A stretch of 64,000 nt of DNA from Maratus speciosus (GCA_963932465.1 OZ010800.1:36198352-36262351); one strand, 5' to 3'. Counted from the stretch's first letter, positions 36,520 through 47,769 are shown. The notes: generated by a model from the letters alone, not told the origin. Program-made: numbers and translations.

Positions 36520-36655
36520 CTTTGGAGAGTTAAATTGACAAGTGTAAGATGGATTTTTTATTCTAATTATTGTTGTTGATGTATTATAAATTTGATGCAA
36601 CAGTTCCTTTGTAAACATTTTCTTTCGTCGAAATTCGGCGGGTTCCACCTCGTTT
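36520..36655 (-). repeat. Inverted copy of 41572-41706
   Basis: The reverse complement reads 'acgaggtggaacccgccgaatttcg', 'gaaagaaaatg', 'aaggaactgttgcat' and 'aataaaaaatccatctta'. This matches the segment directly after the SINE at 41572-41706 apart from scattered substitutions. The nature of the repeat is unknown. Confidence 0.7.
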
Positions 36656-36679
36656 TTATAAAGAAACAGAAGTTATTTT

Positions 36680-36998
36680 TGCACAGATGTCATATACGCA
36701 TCCGGTTTGGCGTGATTTTTTTTTTTTTTTTTGGACCAATTTGGCAAAAATCTCGCTTTCGAATACCAGTTATATATATATTTTTAAATTATTTGCTATT
36801 ATTTTGAAAAGGAAATAACAATAAATAAATAAAAGTTTAATTAATAAGTACAGAACAAAACAATTTATATAATTAAAAAAAGTAAATAAACAATTTATTA
36901 ATAAATAAAAAACAATAGCCGGGTTGCCATACCAGGCAAAAAACATCATTTTGGCGCCAGTTAGATACTCCGGTGCATATATGACATCTGTGCAGTAA
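36680..36998. repeat. Imperfect inverted repeat around an AT-rich core
   Basis: 'gcacagatgtcatatacgcatccggtttggcg' on the left, given here in outline, is mirrored by 'ccggtgcatatatgacatctgtgc' on the right, with further inverted matches inside ('ttggcaaaaa'/'aggcaaaaaac'). A (TA)n run follows at 37002-37047. This may be a small foldback element; no clean target duplication was found. Confidence 0.5.
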
Positions 36999-37000
36999 TT

Positions 37001-37050
<50 letters not shown>

Positions 37051-37073
37051 GAAATGATTTTTTGTGTATATAA

Positions 37074-37395
37074 ATACATATATAAACAAAAATAAAAGTT
37101 CATTAGCTTTGTTTTCATATTTTGGTGTTTATACATTTTGGCAACATATCGCACTTTCTAATGCCCGAATTGCGCCAAGCTTTTTTTTAAATGCACAGTG
37201 CCCTATAGTGGAAAAGTACCTAAATAAATAATTATTAATAATAACTACATGTATAAACAAAAATAAAATTTTATCAGGTTTGTTTTCATAGCTGTTTATT
37301 TATTTTGGCAACATATCTCACTTTCTGAAGCCCGAATTGCGCCAAGCTTTTTTAAAAAATGCGCTATAATGGAAAAATGCCTAAATAAATAATTA
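37074..37395 (+). repeat. Two tandem ~167-bp units
   Basis: 'gcccgaattgcgccaagctttt' occurs at about 37164 and 37331, each followed by 'tatagtggaaaa.t.cctaaataaataatta'. A third relative lies at 34530-34680. The units look non-coding. Confidence 0.7.
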
Positions 37396-37399
37396 ATAG

Positions 37400-38472
37400 A
37401 AATAATCAATTACATAAACTAAAACATTTTATTTCTAGATCAAAGTATTGTTTTTAATTTCGATTAAAAAGTACATATATCCTAGGATAACTTCAGTTGA
37501 AATTAGGTTGGCAGCTTAATACCGCATTCCATAAACCTAAACAAACACAAGTGATTCATTCATCGTGAACCGTAAAAAATACTAAACCATTGAGGTAATC
37601 ATTCACAAAGTAAGTTCTTCAACAATCAATGGACAATATTCTTATGACGTCATAGTCGGTAAAACGGTGGCGGTATCGTTTGTTTATGGTTTGAAATCAC
37701 AAAGATTTTATTTTGCAATGTCTGTTAGTTACATTACTTTATTGTCATATTTATTATTTCAGAACAAAAGCATATTTTTCATTATTTAATTATTAAATAA
37801 TGAAAAAAATATATAAATGCATGATTTGAAAAATTTAAATAATTTTCTTTCTTAATACTAAAAATGAACATTGAAGTAACAGCGCGTTTAAGTTAAATAA
37901 GTTTAACTGTTTAATTCTGTTGTAATATTCAAAATAACTGTATTTATTAGATTTCAGTAAACAATATCAGGGCCCGATTAAACTTTGAAATTAGATTAAT
38001 TACAATGTCATTTCATGACCCTTCTTCTGGAGAAGCTTTTCTAAATTCCACATAAAAATGGAAACTCTTCAGTGTTACAAATATTATTCCTAGGACCGAC
38101 ATAATATCAGAACGGCCGGTAATTTTACACAAGTTTTTGAAAAATACTTTATATCAGAAATTTTATTAAAAACTGGTTACTTCTTTGTTACAGCGGCCCA
38201 CACAATTATGATTAAGAGAAGTTGTAGTCAATTTCGCCAATGTCGTAACCAAGATCGAGAAGCACACACGTGTAGTACCATATAATACCATTTTATTAAA
38301 TCGTATACGATAGTTTAATAGTTTTTATCTTACTTTAAGTATGTAATTTACTTATTTTTAAGAATTAACAATCTAAATTGTCCAGTATATGAATTTAAAA
38401 AAAAAAAATGTAAACAAAGATCGAATAGACATGACCGCAAAAAGGCTCAAATCCTCCCAACACTTGGAACCA
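37400..38472. other. Apparently non-repetitive intergenic or intronic sequence
   Basis: No match to other parts of the window was noticed. A perfect CRE-type TGACGTCA lies at 37645-37652 and an E-box-like CACGTG at about 38268. Both are short enough to occur by chance. No exon with splice signals was recognised. Confidence 0.35.
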
Positions 38473-38758
38473 AACTGTGCAGATTAGTGGTCTTCTACTG
38501 TACACAATTTTTCATAAATGTGTTTCGCTCTTAACCCTTAAATGTCTAGTGTTGCTTTTCGGCAACATACCCAATTTAAGCTTTAAAATACTATTAGAAT
38601 AATATTGAAGCTATAAACTGTGCAGATTAGTGGTCTTCTACTGTACACAATTTTTCATAAATGTGTTTCGCTCTTAACCCTTAAATGTCTAGTGTTGCTT
38701 TTCGGCAACATACCCAATTTAAGCTTTAAAATACTATTAGAATAATATTGAAGCTATA
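38473..38758 (+). repeat. Perfect 143-bp tandem duplication
   Basis: 38473-38615 and 38616-38758 read identically by eye, from 'aactgtgcagattagtgg' to 'aatattgaagctataa'. Identity implies a recent event. The unit spans the left end of a TTAA element, so that terminus (TTAACCCTTAAATG) now exists twice, at 38531 and 38674. Confidence 0.95.
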
Positions 38759-39191
38759 ATGCCTAATGTTGCCGTTAAAATGCAGTCTGAAAATATTATT
38801 AAATCAATTTTCAACATTTAGATGGCAACACTTGTGCTGTTTAACAATAAAGATAATTTATTTTTTCAAATGTTTGTACTTGTTCTTTTTGTTTTGTTTG
38901 GAAGCTTGCGAAATACCCTATTTTGACCTGCAGTGAGCAAGTAAAATTTATTTCTTATTAAAGTTCCTAAAATTCTTGTGTGTTTAATATTGTAGAACTT
39001 TATCAAGGGAAATTATTTTTTCAATTAAACACCAGTATTGCCGATGAGTAACAAACTTTTTTTTTTGCCGTAAACTATACTTAAAACAAAATATGATTTT
39101 TTTAAGTATTTTTCCCATGCTTTATTTTAAAAATGAAAGCCGAAAAACATTATTACAATGATTTTTGAAAAATCAGGCATTTAAGGGTTAA
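38674..39191. mobile_element. TTAA-flanked element with CCCTTAAATG termini (piggyBac-like)
   Basis: The left end TTAACCCTTAAATGTCT and the right end, reverse complemented, TTAACCCTTAAATGCCT bound about 0.5 kb. piggyBac-type TIRs begin CCC(T/C) next to TTAA. Because of the 143-bp duplication the left end could instead be counted from 38531. No ORF is present. The TIR is short, so chance or a different origin remains possible. Confidence 0.5.
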
Positions 39192-39591
39192 AATGTGTTA
39201 TTTTCATCCATCACTGCGGAACAAGCGAGACTCATATTCTTGCCATATAAAAAACTCATATTCTTGCGCATGAGTTGTATATAGCTTTATATCTAATTTT
39301 CCGTCATTTTTGACGATCTACCTTTCTAGTACCAATATACTTCTCCTATCTAGGGTTATCTTTATATGCATACTAGCAGCATGGTATATGTTATTATTTA
39401 CTAAAACAACCTACAACTCTTCAAAATTGTAACTATCAATCTATATTTATATCCATGTATATCAATCCATGATAATGTATTTCTCCTCTCTCTCGTTATC
39501 TTTATATGCATGCTAGGAACGTGGCATATATTATTACTAATACAGCCTACAACTTTTTAAACTTGTAACTATCAATCTGTATTTATATCCA

Positions 39592-40441
39592 CACTGTCAG
39601 AAAAACTCGTCCCTATACACTAATTTATTCCTCGTTCTGTAAAAAAATAGTTTCCGTACTCTTGGAAAACATGTTCTGTCCGTGAATTTTTCCGGAAAGT
39701 CTGAAAAGAGAGAGAAATACTATTCATTCTTAGCACGCATTGGCTCTATTAATACTAAAATCCGTATTCATTTTAAAAACGAAAAAACAAAAGTTCTGTA
39801 AATCAAGATTTCTAATTTAATAATTAAAAAAACTAAATCAACAACAAAGAAAAAACAGTTTTCTAATTAAAATAAAAATAACAATTAATTTTCTCATTCG
39901 TTTAAAAATATTCACAATTTATTTTTAAAGTTATAAAAAAAAATATTCGCATTTAAAATATATTTTAAATGAACCCATTTAAAATAGATATTTTAATAAA
40001 AATATTAAATGGAAAAAAATCGATTTTGCTCAAAAAAAGAAAACAAAATCTCGTATAAAAATGTAATACTCATATTTTACATTTAACAATCTACTTAAAA
40101 TATTTATAATTAATATTTTTATCCTATTTTAATGCTAAAGTATTAAAACACCAACCACAAAGAAATTAATCAACCCATCAGGGGCAAACATATTTATTTC
40201 AAACTGTTTACAACTTTACGCTGTACAACTTTAGCCGAGTGTTTAGAGTACTGGTCTCGTAACACTGTGGTAGATGGTTCGATCCGAAGGTAAGCAAAAT
40301 TTTTTATCCCCATTTTCTTAATTAACGTATATTTTACCTCCTGTACCGGATAAAAAATGAAACGGATATTCGTCTATTAACGGTAAAATCCACTACAGCT
40401 AGAAAAATTTCCGTGATTCGAAGAAAGTATTTCTGAGAGTG
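39592..40441. mobile_element. 850-bp TIR element carrying a tRNA-like segment
   Basis: Termini are CACTGTCAGAAA on the left and, reverse complemented, CACTCTCAGAAA on the right (one mismatch in 12). They interrupt the satellite phrase 'tatatcca...catatctatcc'. The interior is very AT-rich and non-coding, apart from a tRNA-like module near the right end. The superfamily is unassigned. Confidence 0.55.
40222..40292 (+). tRNA. tRNA-like sequence inside a DNA element (likely pseudogene)
   Basis: It has an A-box-like TTAGCCGAGTGT at 40231-40242 and a B-box GGTTCGATCC at 40276-40285. Between them 'ctggtctcgtaacactg' looks like an anticodon arm with loop CTCGTAA, formally anticodon CGT (Thr). Acceptor-stem pairing is poor, so it is not a functional tRNA by inspection. 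It may still work as an internal Pol III promoter. Confidence 0.4.
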
Positions 40442-40500
40442 CTTGCATATCTATCCGCACCAATATATTTCATCTCTCACTCGTTATCTTTATATGCATA

Positions 40501-40726
40501 CGCGGAAAAAACTTTTCTGTTGAAATTACTAAATTTTGGTTCATATAGCTCCATCCAAATACTTTGGTTGGAATGATTAAATTTTGGTTAGATTAACCAA
40601 ATTATTTTGTTAATTCAACAAATCGTTTGGTTAGTCTACCCAAAATTTGGTCATTCTAACCAAAATATTTGGATGGAGCTATATGAACCAAAATTTAGTA
40701 ATTTCAACAAAACAGTTTTTTCAGTG
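40501..40726. mobile_element. TA-flanked MITE, copy 2 (226 bp)
   Basis: This is the same family as 22642-22840. It has 'ttgaaattactaaattttgg' and 'ttcatatagctccatccaaa' in inverted orientation at both ends, and TA at 40499-40500 and 40727-40728. It is inserted in the satellite. Confidence 0.85.
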
Positions 40727-40746
40727 TATTAGCAGCGTGGCATATA

Positions 40747-41199
40747 CCGGGTGTAACAAAAATAACTGATGGATTTTAAAATTCAATAACTTCCAAACGG
40801 TGACCGATATTTAAGAAAATTCTTGCAGGAGGGTTATGTATGATGTCAGGAGTTTTTGTACTGTGATTCTTGATTTTAGTTCGAATTTCAAACAATAGAT
40901 GGAGCTGAGAGCAATAGGCGTTCAGTCCAGACTAGATGTTTGGTACTTCGGGATTCATTCAATGCATTTTAATCGCTTTTTTTCGCATAGAAGAAGAGAG
41001 AGGCCGAAAAATCAACCTGGATTTAGCGGGTATTGCTTGCCGCGCCATCTATCGATGCTGTTTGTAACTAAAACTGAGAATCGCAGCATAAAACCTCCTG
41101 ACATCTTACATAACACTCCTGCAAGAATTTTTTAAATATCTGTCACCGTTTGCAAGTTATGGAATTTTAAAATCCATCAGTCATTTTTGGTACACCCGG
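40747..41199. mobile_element. 453-bp MITE with CCGGGTGTA termini
   Basis: The left end CCGGGTGTAACAAAAATAAC and the right end, reverse complemented, CCGGGTGTACCAAAAATGAC continue complementary for about 90 bases ('gatggattttaaaatt', 'cattcttgcaggag' region). It is flanked by TATA on both sides (40743-40746 and 41200-41203). The open frame at 40899-41135 is incidental. Confidence 0.85.
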
Positions 41200-41325
41200 T
41201 ATATTATTATTTACTAACACAGCCCACAATTCCGTAAAATAGTAACTATAAATCTATACTTATATCCATGTATATCTGTCCATACCAATATATTTCTCCT
41301 CTCTATCGTTACCTGTACGAGGTGG

Positions 41326-41565
41326 TTGGGTTGGGTTGATTGTTGACGGCCAATTATCTACACGATGGATATGGGCCCTAGGGGGAGTGCCTTCCGTGGA
41401 GGTCTTTCTAAGGGAACCTAATCCGTATTAACGCATGGAAATCCACGGTTCGAAGAAAACCACGAAAACTCCGAACGATTAGGCCGACAGGCGCGATTGG
41501 GTTCGAACCCAGCACCTCCCGTCTACCAGCTTCGAGAGCAGAACCTCTCAGCCACTGGTGGGCCC
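41326..41565 (-). mobile_element. tRNA-derived SINE with 14-bp target duplication
   Basis: The 14-bp direct repeat CCTGTACGAGGTGG lies on both sides (41312-41325 and 41566-41579). On the minus strand the body starts 'ggcccaccagtggctgagagg', given here in outline. It has an A-box (41544-41554, reverse complement TGGCTGAGAGG) and a B-box (about 41499-41510, GGGTTCGAACCC), and ends in a CCCAACCCAACC-like tail. This is the structure of a Pol III-transcribed SINE mobilised by a LINE in trans. The perfect target duplication suggests a recent insertion. Confidence 0.85.
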
Positions 41566-41707
41566 CCTGTACGAGGTGGAACCCATCGAATTTCGGCGAA
41601 AGAAAATGCGTAAGAAGGAACTGTTTCATTGATTTATAATAAACCAACAAAATTAGTTACAATAAAAAATGCATCTTATATTGGTCAGTCCAACTCTCAG
41701 ACAAATA

Positions 41708-43320
41708 TCTCTCTATTCTGAAAAAAAAAGTAACTACCGCTGTCACCGCCGCCGCCGGTTTTGAATTTTTTGTGACCTGAGGTCTTTCTTCGTTAATATT
41801 AATAAAAATAATACAAACAAAAATATGAAAATCGGTAGTATTATACAGAAATGTTTGATAAACACGCTGATGCAGATAGTTTTCAAGTCGAAGAATTATT
41901 TTAAGAGATAATTAATGCTAAAGTTGGACAAAATCGTTCCACTAAAAAAGTTTTATAGGAGCAAAAACTAATCATGGGAATTTAATCATTTTTAGATCAT
42001 TTTATACGTTTGAAGTTCCCGGTGGGCAGACTGTATTTCTTCTTTTAATTTGACTCATTTTTTGAGGTTTTATTTCTATTTTAAACTCAAATTTTCAGCA
42101 TTTCGAAAGATATTTTTTACTTATTTTAGAAAATGGTACTAATTTAACCTGTTGCCAACTGTATACACATTGCAAACAATAATGTTTGCTTCAAATTAAA
42201 AAAAAATATTTATTCGTGTAAATAAATTAAAAATTTATTTACACGTGACTATTATAAACAGAAAAAAACATTTGGAATTAAAATTAAATAATTATGTACA
42301 AAAAGCAGGAACTTATTAAAAATTACGTCATAAAAACTATATTTAAACGTGATTTTTTAGAGAGAAAGGAAATTGTAAAATAATAAATTTATTAACATGC
42401 GTTATAAGTCTTTAATAGGAGAAATTACGTCATATTTACGTCATATTACAGTTATTACATAAAATGAACACAAAATAATATTGCAAAACAGTTTAAATTT
42501 AGAAATTGCGCTAGACATTTATTTGATATTTTGAACGGATATTTTTCAACTATTTTTGTTAGGAAAGCGCAAATAATATTTAATTTTTAACAAAAGTATT
42601 TTCACGTGAATATTAAAAAGAGAAAGAATAGTTTGGTTAAAATTACGTCAGATTAAAAACGATTAATTTAAAATGTCTTATTTAAAAGAACTTTCTTTTC
42701 GCTTTGTTAAAAAAATACCGGGAGACAAAGACTCTGTTTACTTAATTCCTTTTATATTAGCTTATTTTGAAATGTTTGACTGATTTTACTTAATCAAAGA
42801 CGAAAACAGCGATTGTATCTTTGGTACTGCTTAATTATCCCGTCGACCAAAAATCTATCATTCTCCAAACTATAAGATTAAATGCCAATAATGGTTGATC
42901 GTAAATGTCACATTAACTTGACTTTAAGCAAGTTACACGCGTCTACGTCATCAAGTTATTTTTATTTCGACGTTTTATTTGTATTTTTATTAATGTTGCA
43001 CTAATTTATTTGTTCTTTCGTTTTTTAAAATAAAAATTGTGTCAATTTGTATAATTTGGCGAGTGGTTTGGCGATTTATATAATTTGGCGAAACTGGTCG
43101 ACGGGATAATCAAGCAGTACCTCAGCGGATTTGGCCTTAAAATTCCCCAATCAAAGAGAAATGAATAAAAATCCGTTTATAGGGAGATCGCCACTGTTTT
43201 TTAAATTATAATTCAATCTTCCGAAATCTTTTAAAGCCGATCAAATTAGCGTACTTTTAGAGTCTGCGGTGTCTGAAAGGGGGTTGACGAGCATAGCTCG
43301 TAGGAGGCAGAGCCCCCTAG
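41708..43320 (+). mobile_element. Non-autonomous Helitron, family 1 copy 2
   Basis: The 5' TCTCTCTATTCTG follows an A. The 3' end has CGAGC-ATA-GCTCG then GGAGGCAGAGCCCCCTAG. The base after CTAG is C rather than T, so either the flank has mutated or the terminus is shifted. The (CCG)n tract near the start is shorter than in copy 1. It carries the nested MITE at 42823-43121. No Rep/helicase frame is present. Confidence 0.8.
42823..43121. mobile_element. 299-bp MITE nested in Helitron copy 2
   Basis: Termini are GGTACTGCTTAATTATCCCG and, reverse complemented from the right, GGTACTGCTTGATTATCCCG, continuing TCGACCA. Helitron copy 1 has no such segment at the matching place (about 30030-30050). 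An equal-length copy sits in Helitron copy 3. It contains repeated 'tttggcga'. It is non-coding. Confidence 0.8.
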
Positions 43321-43339
43321 CTATTTTAATCTAAAGTTA

Positions 43340-43518
43340 GCAAACTACCATTTTTAAAAAACTCAGTTGTTCGAATTATTAAAATTAAATTCTTATCACA
43401 TATGTAATCAGTAAATATAATAAATTATCAGTTATTATGAAAAGTTATCAATTGAGGCTCTTATGCTTGGTATAAATGCAGATGGAAAAAACAAAATTTA
43501 TTCCACTTTGACAAGATC

Positions 43519-43553
<35 letters not shown>

Positions 43554-44040
43554 GTGATATCTAAACCCGCCATCATTTTCATCTTCTCAAAATTTACATA
43601 CGCAATTCTCATATCCGTATTCACCATGTTTAAAAAAAATGGTATTTTAATTCGATCCTTTTAAAATCACTTTAACTCAAAACTTGAAGTCACGATTGTC
43701 AACAACATTTTTGTATGTGAACAGTCGCAACTCTTAACTTCAGACAGCTGTAATGTATGTTTGTTAGACGCATTTGTGTTAAAATGTTTAGTTTTATCTA
43801 AGAAAATTATCGTTTTTCTTTTAAATATGACGTCATTTTTACTTACTTAAGCATTTCGCCTAGTGTCTCAAAATTAGTATCAGTACACATGCAGAAACAA
43901 AAAAAATATGGAAAGTTTATAAGGAAAAATGCGTGTTTTCAAAAGCAGTAATATGTAATTTTCCGTTCAAAATATTTTGACGCAGTATGTCAAAAGTTAT
44001 TATGATAAAATCATTGCTGTGTTAATGAATCACCATATAG
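43340..44040 (-). repeat. Dispersed repeat, inverted copy of the 35505 family
   Basis: The reverse complement of 35950-36360 is recognisable here ('ttgaagtcacg.ttgtcaac', 'aaaattatcgtttttcttttaaatatgacgtcatttt'). A 32-base poly-T lies at 43520-43551. Boundaries are uncertain. Confidence 0.5.
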
Positions 44041-44307
44041 CTTATAGAACAACAGAAAAAAATATTGCTGTTTAGTTTGACACATTTTATCATTTCTAAA
44101 AAATAAATGATTTCTTCTGAGATTTGTAAGGATCGATAAAATGGTTTTGAATTATTTAAAAAAAGTCTAACATTATGTCTTACTAGATATATTTGAACAC
44201 ACATTTGAAATGTTTATAGCATCAATATTAAATTATTTTTTTTACTTCTGTCATCTTTCGTTTATGTTTCCTTTTCTGAATTAAAATGGAATATGGGAAC
44301 ATCCACT

Positions 44308-47175
44308 GTTACTCTTGTGACCACCAGAGCAAATTTCCATATATATTTCCAATTATTTTCTTACAAAATATATTTAAGATAAATTTGATGCAACTTCTTA
44401 AAAATACATGTACTCTACTTTCATAAACCATACACAATTTGTAACAAAAAGCATTTTACTTGGCTAGATAATAAATGAAAATTTTGTTACTCTTGTGACC
44501 GCAAAAAAAAATGAAATTTTCAAAAATTGTGTTTGACGCAGAAAATCTGTGAATTTACAGAATGTAGCAGAGTAATTATATCTTTTTAAAAAGCATTAAT
44601 CATTGAACTCATCTGATAACACATGAATTAGTTACATTTGATTTTGCAAAAGGCTAAGTGTTACTATTGTGACATTTTGTCCATAATGTAATTTTAGCAA
44701 AAATTCAGTTTAAATACTAAACATAATAATTAAAATAAGTTTTAAAAAATTATTTTCCATACAAAACAACTTTTAATGATGGTTTAATTTTAAAATAACA
44801 TAAAATAATGTAAAAAATTCTAAAATTAACAAACACTATAACCACATAGCAATCTCTCAGATTCTGCTACTTAACAGAATAAATCATTGTCTCTATTATC
44901 AATAATATCACTTGCAACTTCTCGTGTATCATGATTTACTTAATGAAACACAAATTCTTTGTACGAATCATGTTAGTGTAATATTTCTAGTAGACAGTGT
45001 CATTTTTCATGGTTTTAACAAATTGTATTTGTTGAATGCCCTTCGCTGTTGGTATTTTCTCGCAAAGTAATGAAACTTTATTGTTTTATTTCTTTTGACA
45101 AAATATGCAGTATATCTTAGAATTGCTTTTTTAGCACGCACTCCATTCCATATATATCATTATACAACAACACAAAATAAATCTACAGCATCTATACCAG
45201 GAATATTTGAAAAAAAAATATGCCCAATTAAGTTAATTGAGAAAGGAGTCTGATTCATTGCAGGCATATTTGCATAGTTATATTTTTATTTAAATTGGAA
45301 AGCACAACCATCATATAAAAAAGTAAAACAGGTACATTTTAGGAAAATTCAAATTCCATTAAGGATGCAATGTTGAAATTTTACATATGAAAGCATTTAC
45401 AAAAAATTGATTATGAGTTACATTGTCTAAAATAATAACATAAGATTTTATTTTATTGGGATCATGCTAAATAAAAAGCTGAAAATACAGTCGCTTGTGG
45501 ATTTGACTAGTAATGTAATATTTCATGCCAAAATTTCGTCTTGGCATGAAAATAAAAGTTTCCAGAAAATCCACTGGCATAACTATTCTTTGAGAAACGG
45601 TTATTTTTTAGCATTATGAAAATAATCCCTTGTACAAGTTTCAATGAATGTGTGCCACAGAAATGGATTTAGTTGCTTTCGAAAAAATTTAAACAATCAG
45701 AAATGGTTTCTTTAACTGTTACTTTTTCAAAAAGTTTATCAACGTTTTGAAAAAGTAACAGTATTGAGAAGATGTTGATAAACGTTTTGTTAACAGCAAA
45801 ACTTCTATCAACGTTTTGCGATTTACAATAACTTATAAGAAGTTCTGTATTATGGACTTCCGTTTCAAATAATTTTTCCATGTTATCTCCGCAAATTAGA
45901 TATTCTGAATTCCTAAATACTAATTATCATGTATCTCGGCAGACAAAGTCATTAAATCCATCACAGGAAAGTTTAATGCAGGAAATACACCAGTTACTAC
46001 ATTATGAATTGCTTGAATGTTTTCGTGACAGCAACAAATGGCGATATTCTGATGAGTAATTTTCTATTGTTTTATGAGACTAAGCTTTAAATCTGCAAAG
46101 GAATCTCCAGTTTTTCAATTTAGGAAAGCTTCTTTAAACATTAAACGTATTCTCTTATTAAATGTCCCCTAGAATTAATGAAATTATGTGACCTTTTTCA
46201 CTCTTAACTAACGTAGATTTAGCTGAAGACTGACTTCTTCTGAAATCTTCACCGACATAAAATTCTCCAAAGCTGTGAAGTTAGATTTTTTCCGTTACAG
46301 TATCTCAAGTTAGCTAGTTCTCTATTTTTTCCTTTTCTTAATATTTCCATTTTCTTGCTGAAGCTTTTGTTAGTTCTAAGACTTTTTTCACCTTATCGTA
46401 ATATATTTTGTTTTATTTCTTTCTCACAACAACATATTCAATTTCATTCTTATTTTTTTCTCTACAATTTTAGGCGCTTAGCAGAATTTTTCCAGCTCTT
46501 TAAAACAATGTCGTGTATACGAAGCAATATTAAAATTTTTCTTTAAAATATACTATCAGAATTCTGTCCATAAGAGTTACTATAAAAACCTCTGTAGGTT
46601 ATACTGCAGAATTTAGTAAACGAAGCTTTACAAAGCCTCTAAAATATCTAATCAAAGACCATGTGCTTCAAACCAAAAGAAAGCACACAAAAATGACACG
46701 AGTTGAGTTGTTTTACTATATCTTTAATTACTTGCCATGATTATTTTATAATCTTAAGTAATACCAAAAATGTATAAAAATAAATCCACCCATTAAAAAA
46801 ATACTAACAACGATAATTTATCTTCCTTAATATATACAAAATAACCTTAGTTATAGCTAAAACTATTTCAAGAACTGCTCTAATAACAAATCAAAAACGA
46901 CAAAACTTTAAGTATTCTGTTTGTTTTGGTTGTAACGCAGTTTTATATCAAACTATCGACAAAAGTATTATGTGTTACTCTTGTGAAACAGACGTTTGTT
47001 ACTCTTGTGACAACTCCCCAGACCCTATTCCATGCATAGCATAAACAAAATGTTTAATGTAAAATATGTCTTATACCTCGGAATCAGAAAATTAGAAGTT
47101 TTGGGTAAAATTTTTAAGTAGTTTTTTTTTTTATTATTATTAAAACTTTCGCAATTTTTCCGTTACTCTTGTGAC
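44308..47175 (+). repeat. Six direct copies of a 14-bp motif
   Basis: GTTACTCTTGTGAC occurs exactly at 44308, 44486, 46998 and 47162, and with one mismatch at 44660 (GTTACTATTGTGAC) and 46974 (GTTACTCTTGTGAA). All six are on the + strand, three near each end of the element, leaving the gene relic between them. In this AT-rich DNA such a cluster is very unlikely by chance. A role as transposase-binding subterminal repeats is an inference. Confidence 0.8.
44880..46560 (-). pseudogene. Degenerate transposase-like gene
   Basis: On the minus strand, fragments in shifting frames line up in the order I remember for an uncharacterised transposase-like protein family of arthropods and cnidarians. First come basic coiled-coil-like segments (about 46340-46550). 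A Cys/His patch reading NIAICCCHENIQAIHN (about 46000-46060) follows. Then comes an aromatic block FSGNFYFHAKTKFWHEILHY (about 45505-45565), where relatives have an Asp-Phe-Ser/Ala-Glu-Asn core. Last is a segment with IPTAKGIQ (about 45040-45065). Stops and frameshifts are frequent, and the longest clear frame is 70 codons (45669-45881). The core Asp appears replaced by Gly. The gene is dead; family membership is from memory and unverified. Confidence 0.4.
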
Positions 47176-47542
47176 ATTTAAGTATTAACGTTTAAATGCA
47201 GTCAAAAATATATTAAAGACATTATCTAAAAGATTTTATCTATGTAGATCTTAAAGATATGATAATTGTTGGTTGATTTGGACGCATAGTAATTTTATTG
47301 AATTCTAAAAAGTAAAAAAAAAATCATACATTTCAATAAGTTGTATTTTAAGCTCAAATGTAAATGTAGTTTTATACTGTTAGTATCCAGCTCATTTTCA
47401 GTAAACACTTGCTCTTATGAAATTAAAACTCACAAATTCTTATACTTCAACTCTTTAGCTTTAAATTGATGTATCACACTTATATTTCCGTTTAAAAAAA
47501 ATTTTCGGCAAAAAAAAATTTCTGTCGTGGACGTTCCCATAT

Positions 47543-47769
47543 GTATAATGCAAATGAAATACCTTACAAAAAGGAGCGATATCTCATCAAAAACAATTCG
47601 TCGTAAATAATCCCACCAAGCAACAAATCTGAAACAATAGTCATAAAAAGAAGTGATATCACATAAAAAGAAGCGATATAAAAGTGCAAACTCCGAGTGC
47701 CGTGTAATAAATCTATCACTACTCATAATGTAACAAATATTTCCAACTTAAAAATGGAAAAATGTCTAA
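47543..47769. other. Short spacer between two elements
   Basis: I see nothing recognisable here. A minus-strand open frame ends inside it but crosses the element boundary. Confidence 0.3.

Larger units (their letters stand above)
39320..41312 (+). repeat. ~138-bp satellite, block 2, fragmented
   Basis: Satellite sequence is present at 39320-39591, 40442-40500, 40727-40746 and 41200-41312. It is separated by the inserted elements at 39592-40441, 40501-40726 and 40747-41199, and ends at the SINE. Each junction falls inside a recognisable satellite phrase, for example 'tatatgcata | ttagcagcgtgg'. Confidence 0.85.
44291..47542 (-). mobile_element. 3.25-kb element with relic transposase-like gene
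   Basis: Inverted ends ATATGGGAACATCCAC (44291) and, reverse complemented from about 47542, ATATGGGAACGTCCAC enclose a decayed minus-strand gene and six direct copies of a 14-bp motif. The terminal match is 15 of 16. No target-site duplication was identified. The family is not named here because the protein resemblance is to an unclassified group of animal transposase-like proteins. Confidence 0.5.

Noticed and set aside
36873..37154. 93-codon minus-strand frame with IYIYIY repeats
   Set aside because: It is translated from a (TA)n microsatellite.
37645..37652. CRE (TGACGTCA) as a promoter element
   Set aside because: It is a single 8-bp site with no adjacent exon; GACGTCA also recurs in dispersed repeats of this window.
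45669..45881. 70-codon minus frame as a stand-alone gene
   Set aside because: It is flanked by further protein-like fragments in other frames and ends at stops, so it fits one decayed gene better than a small ORF.
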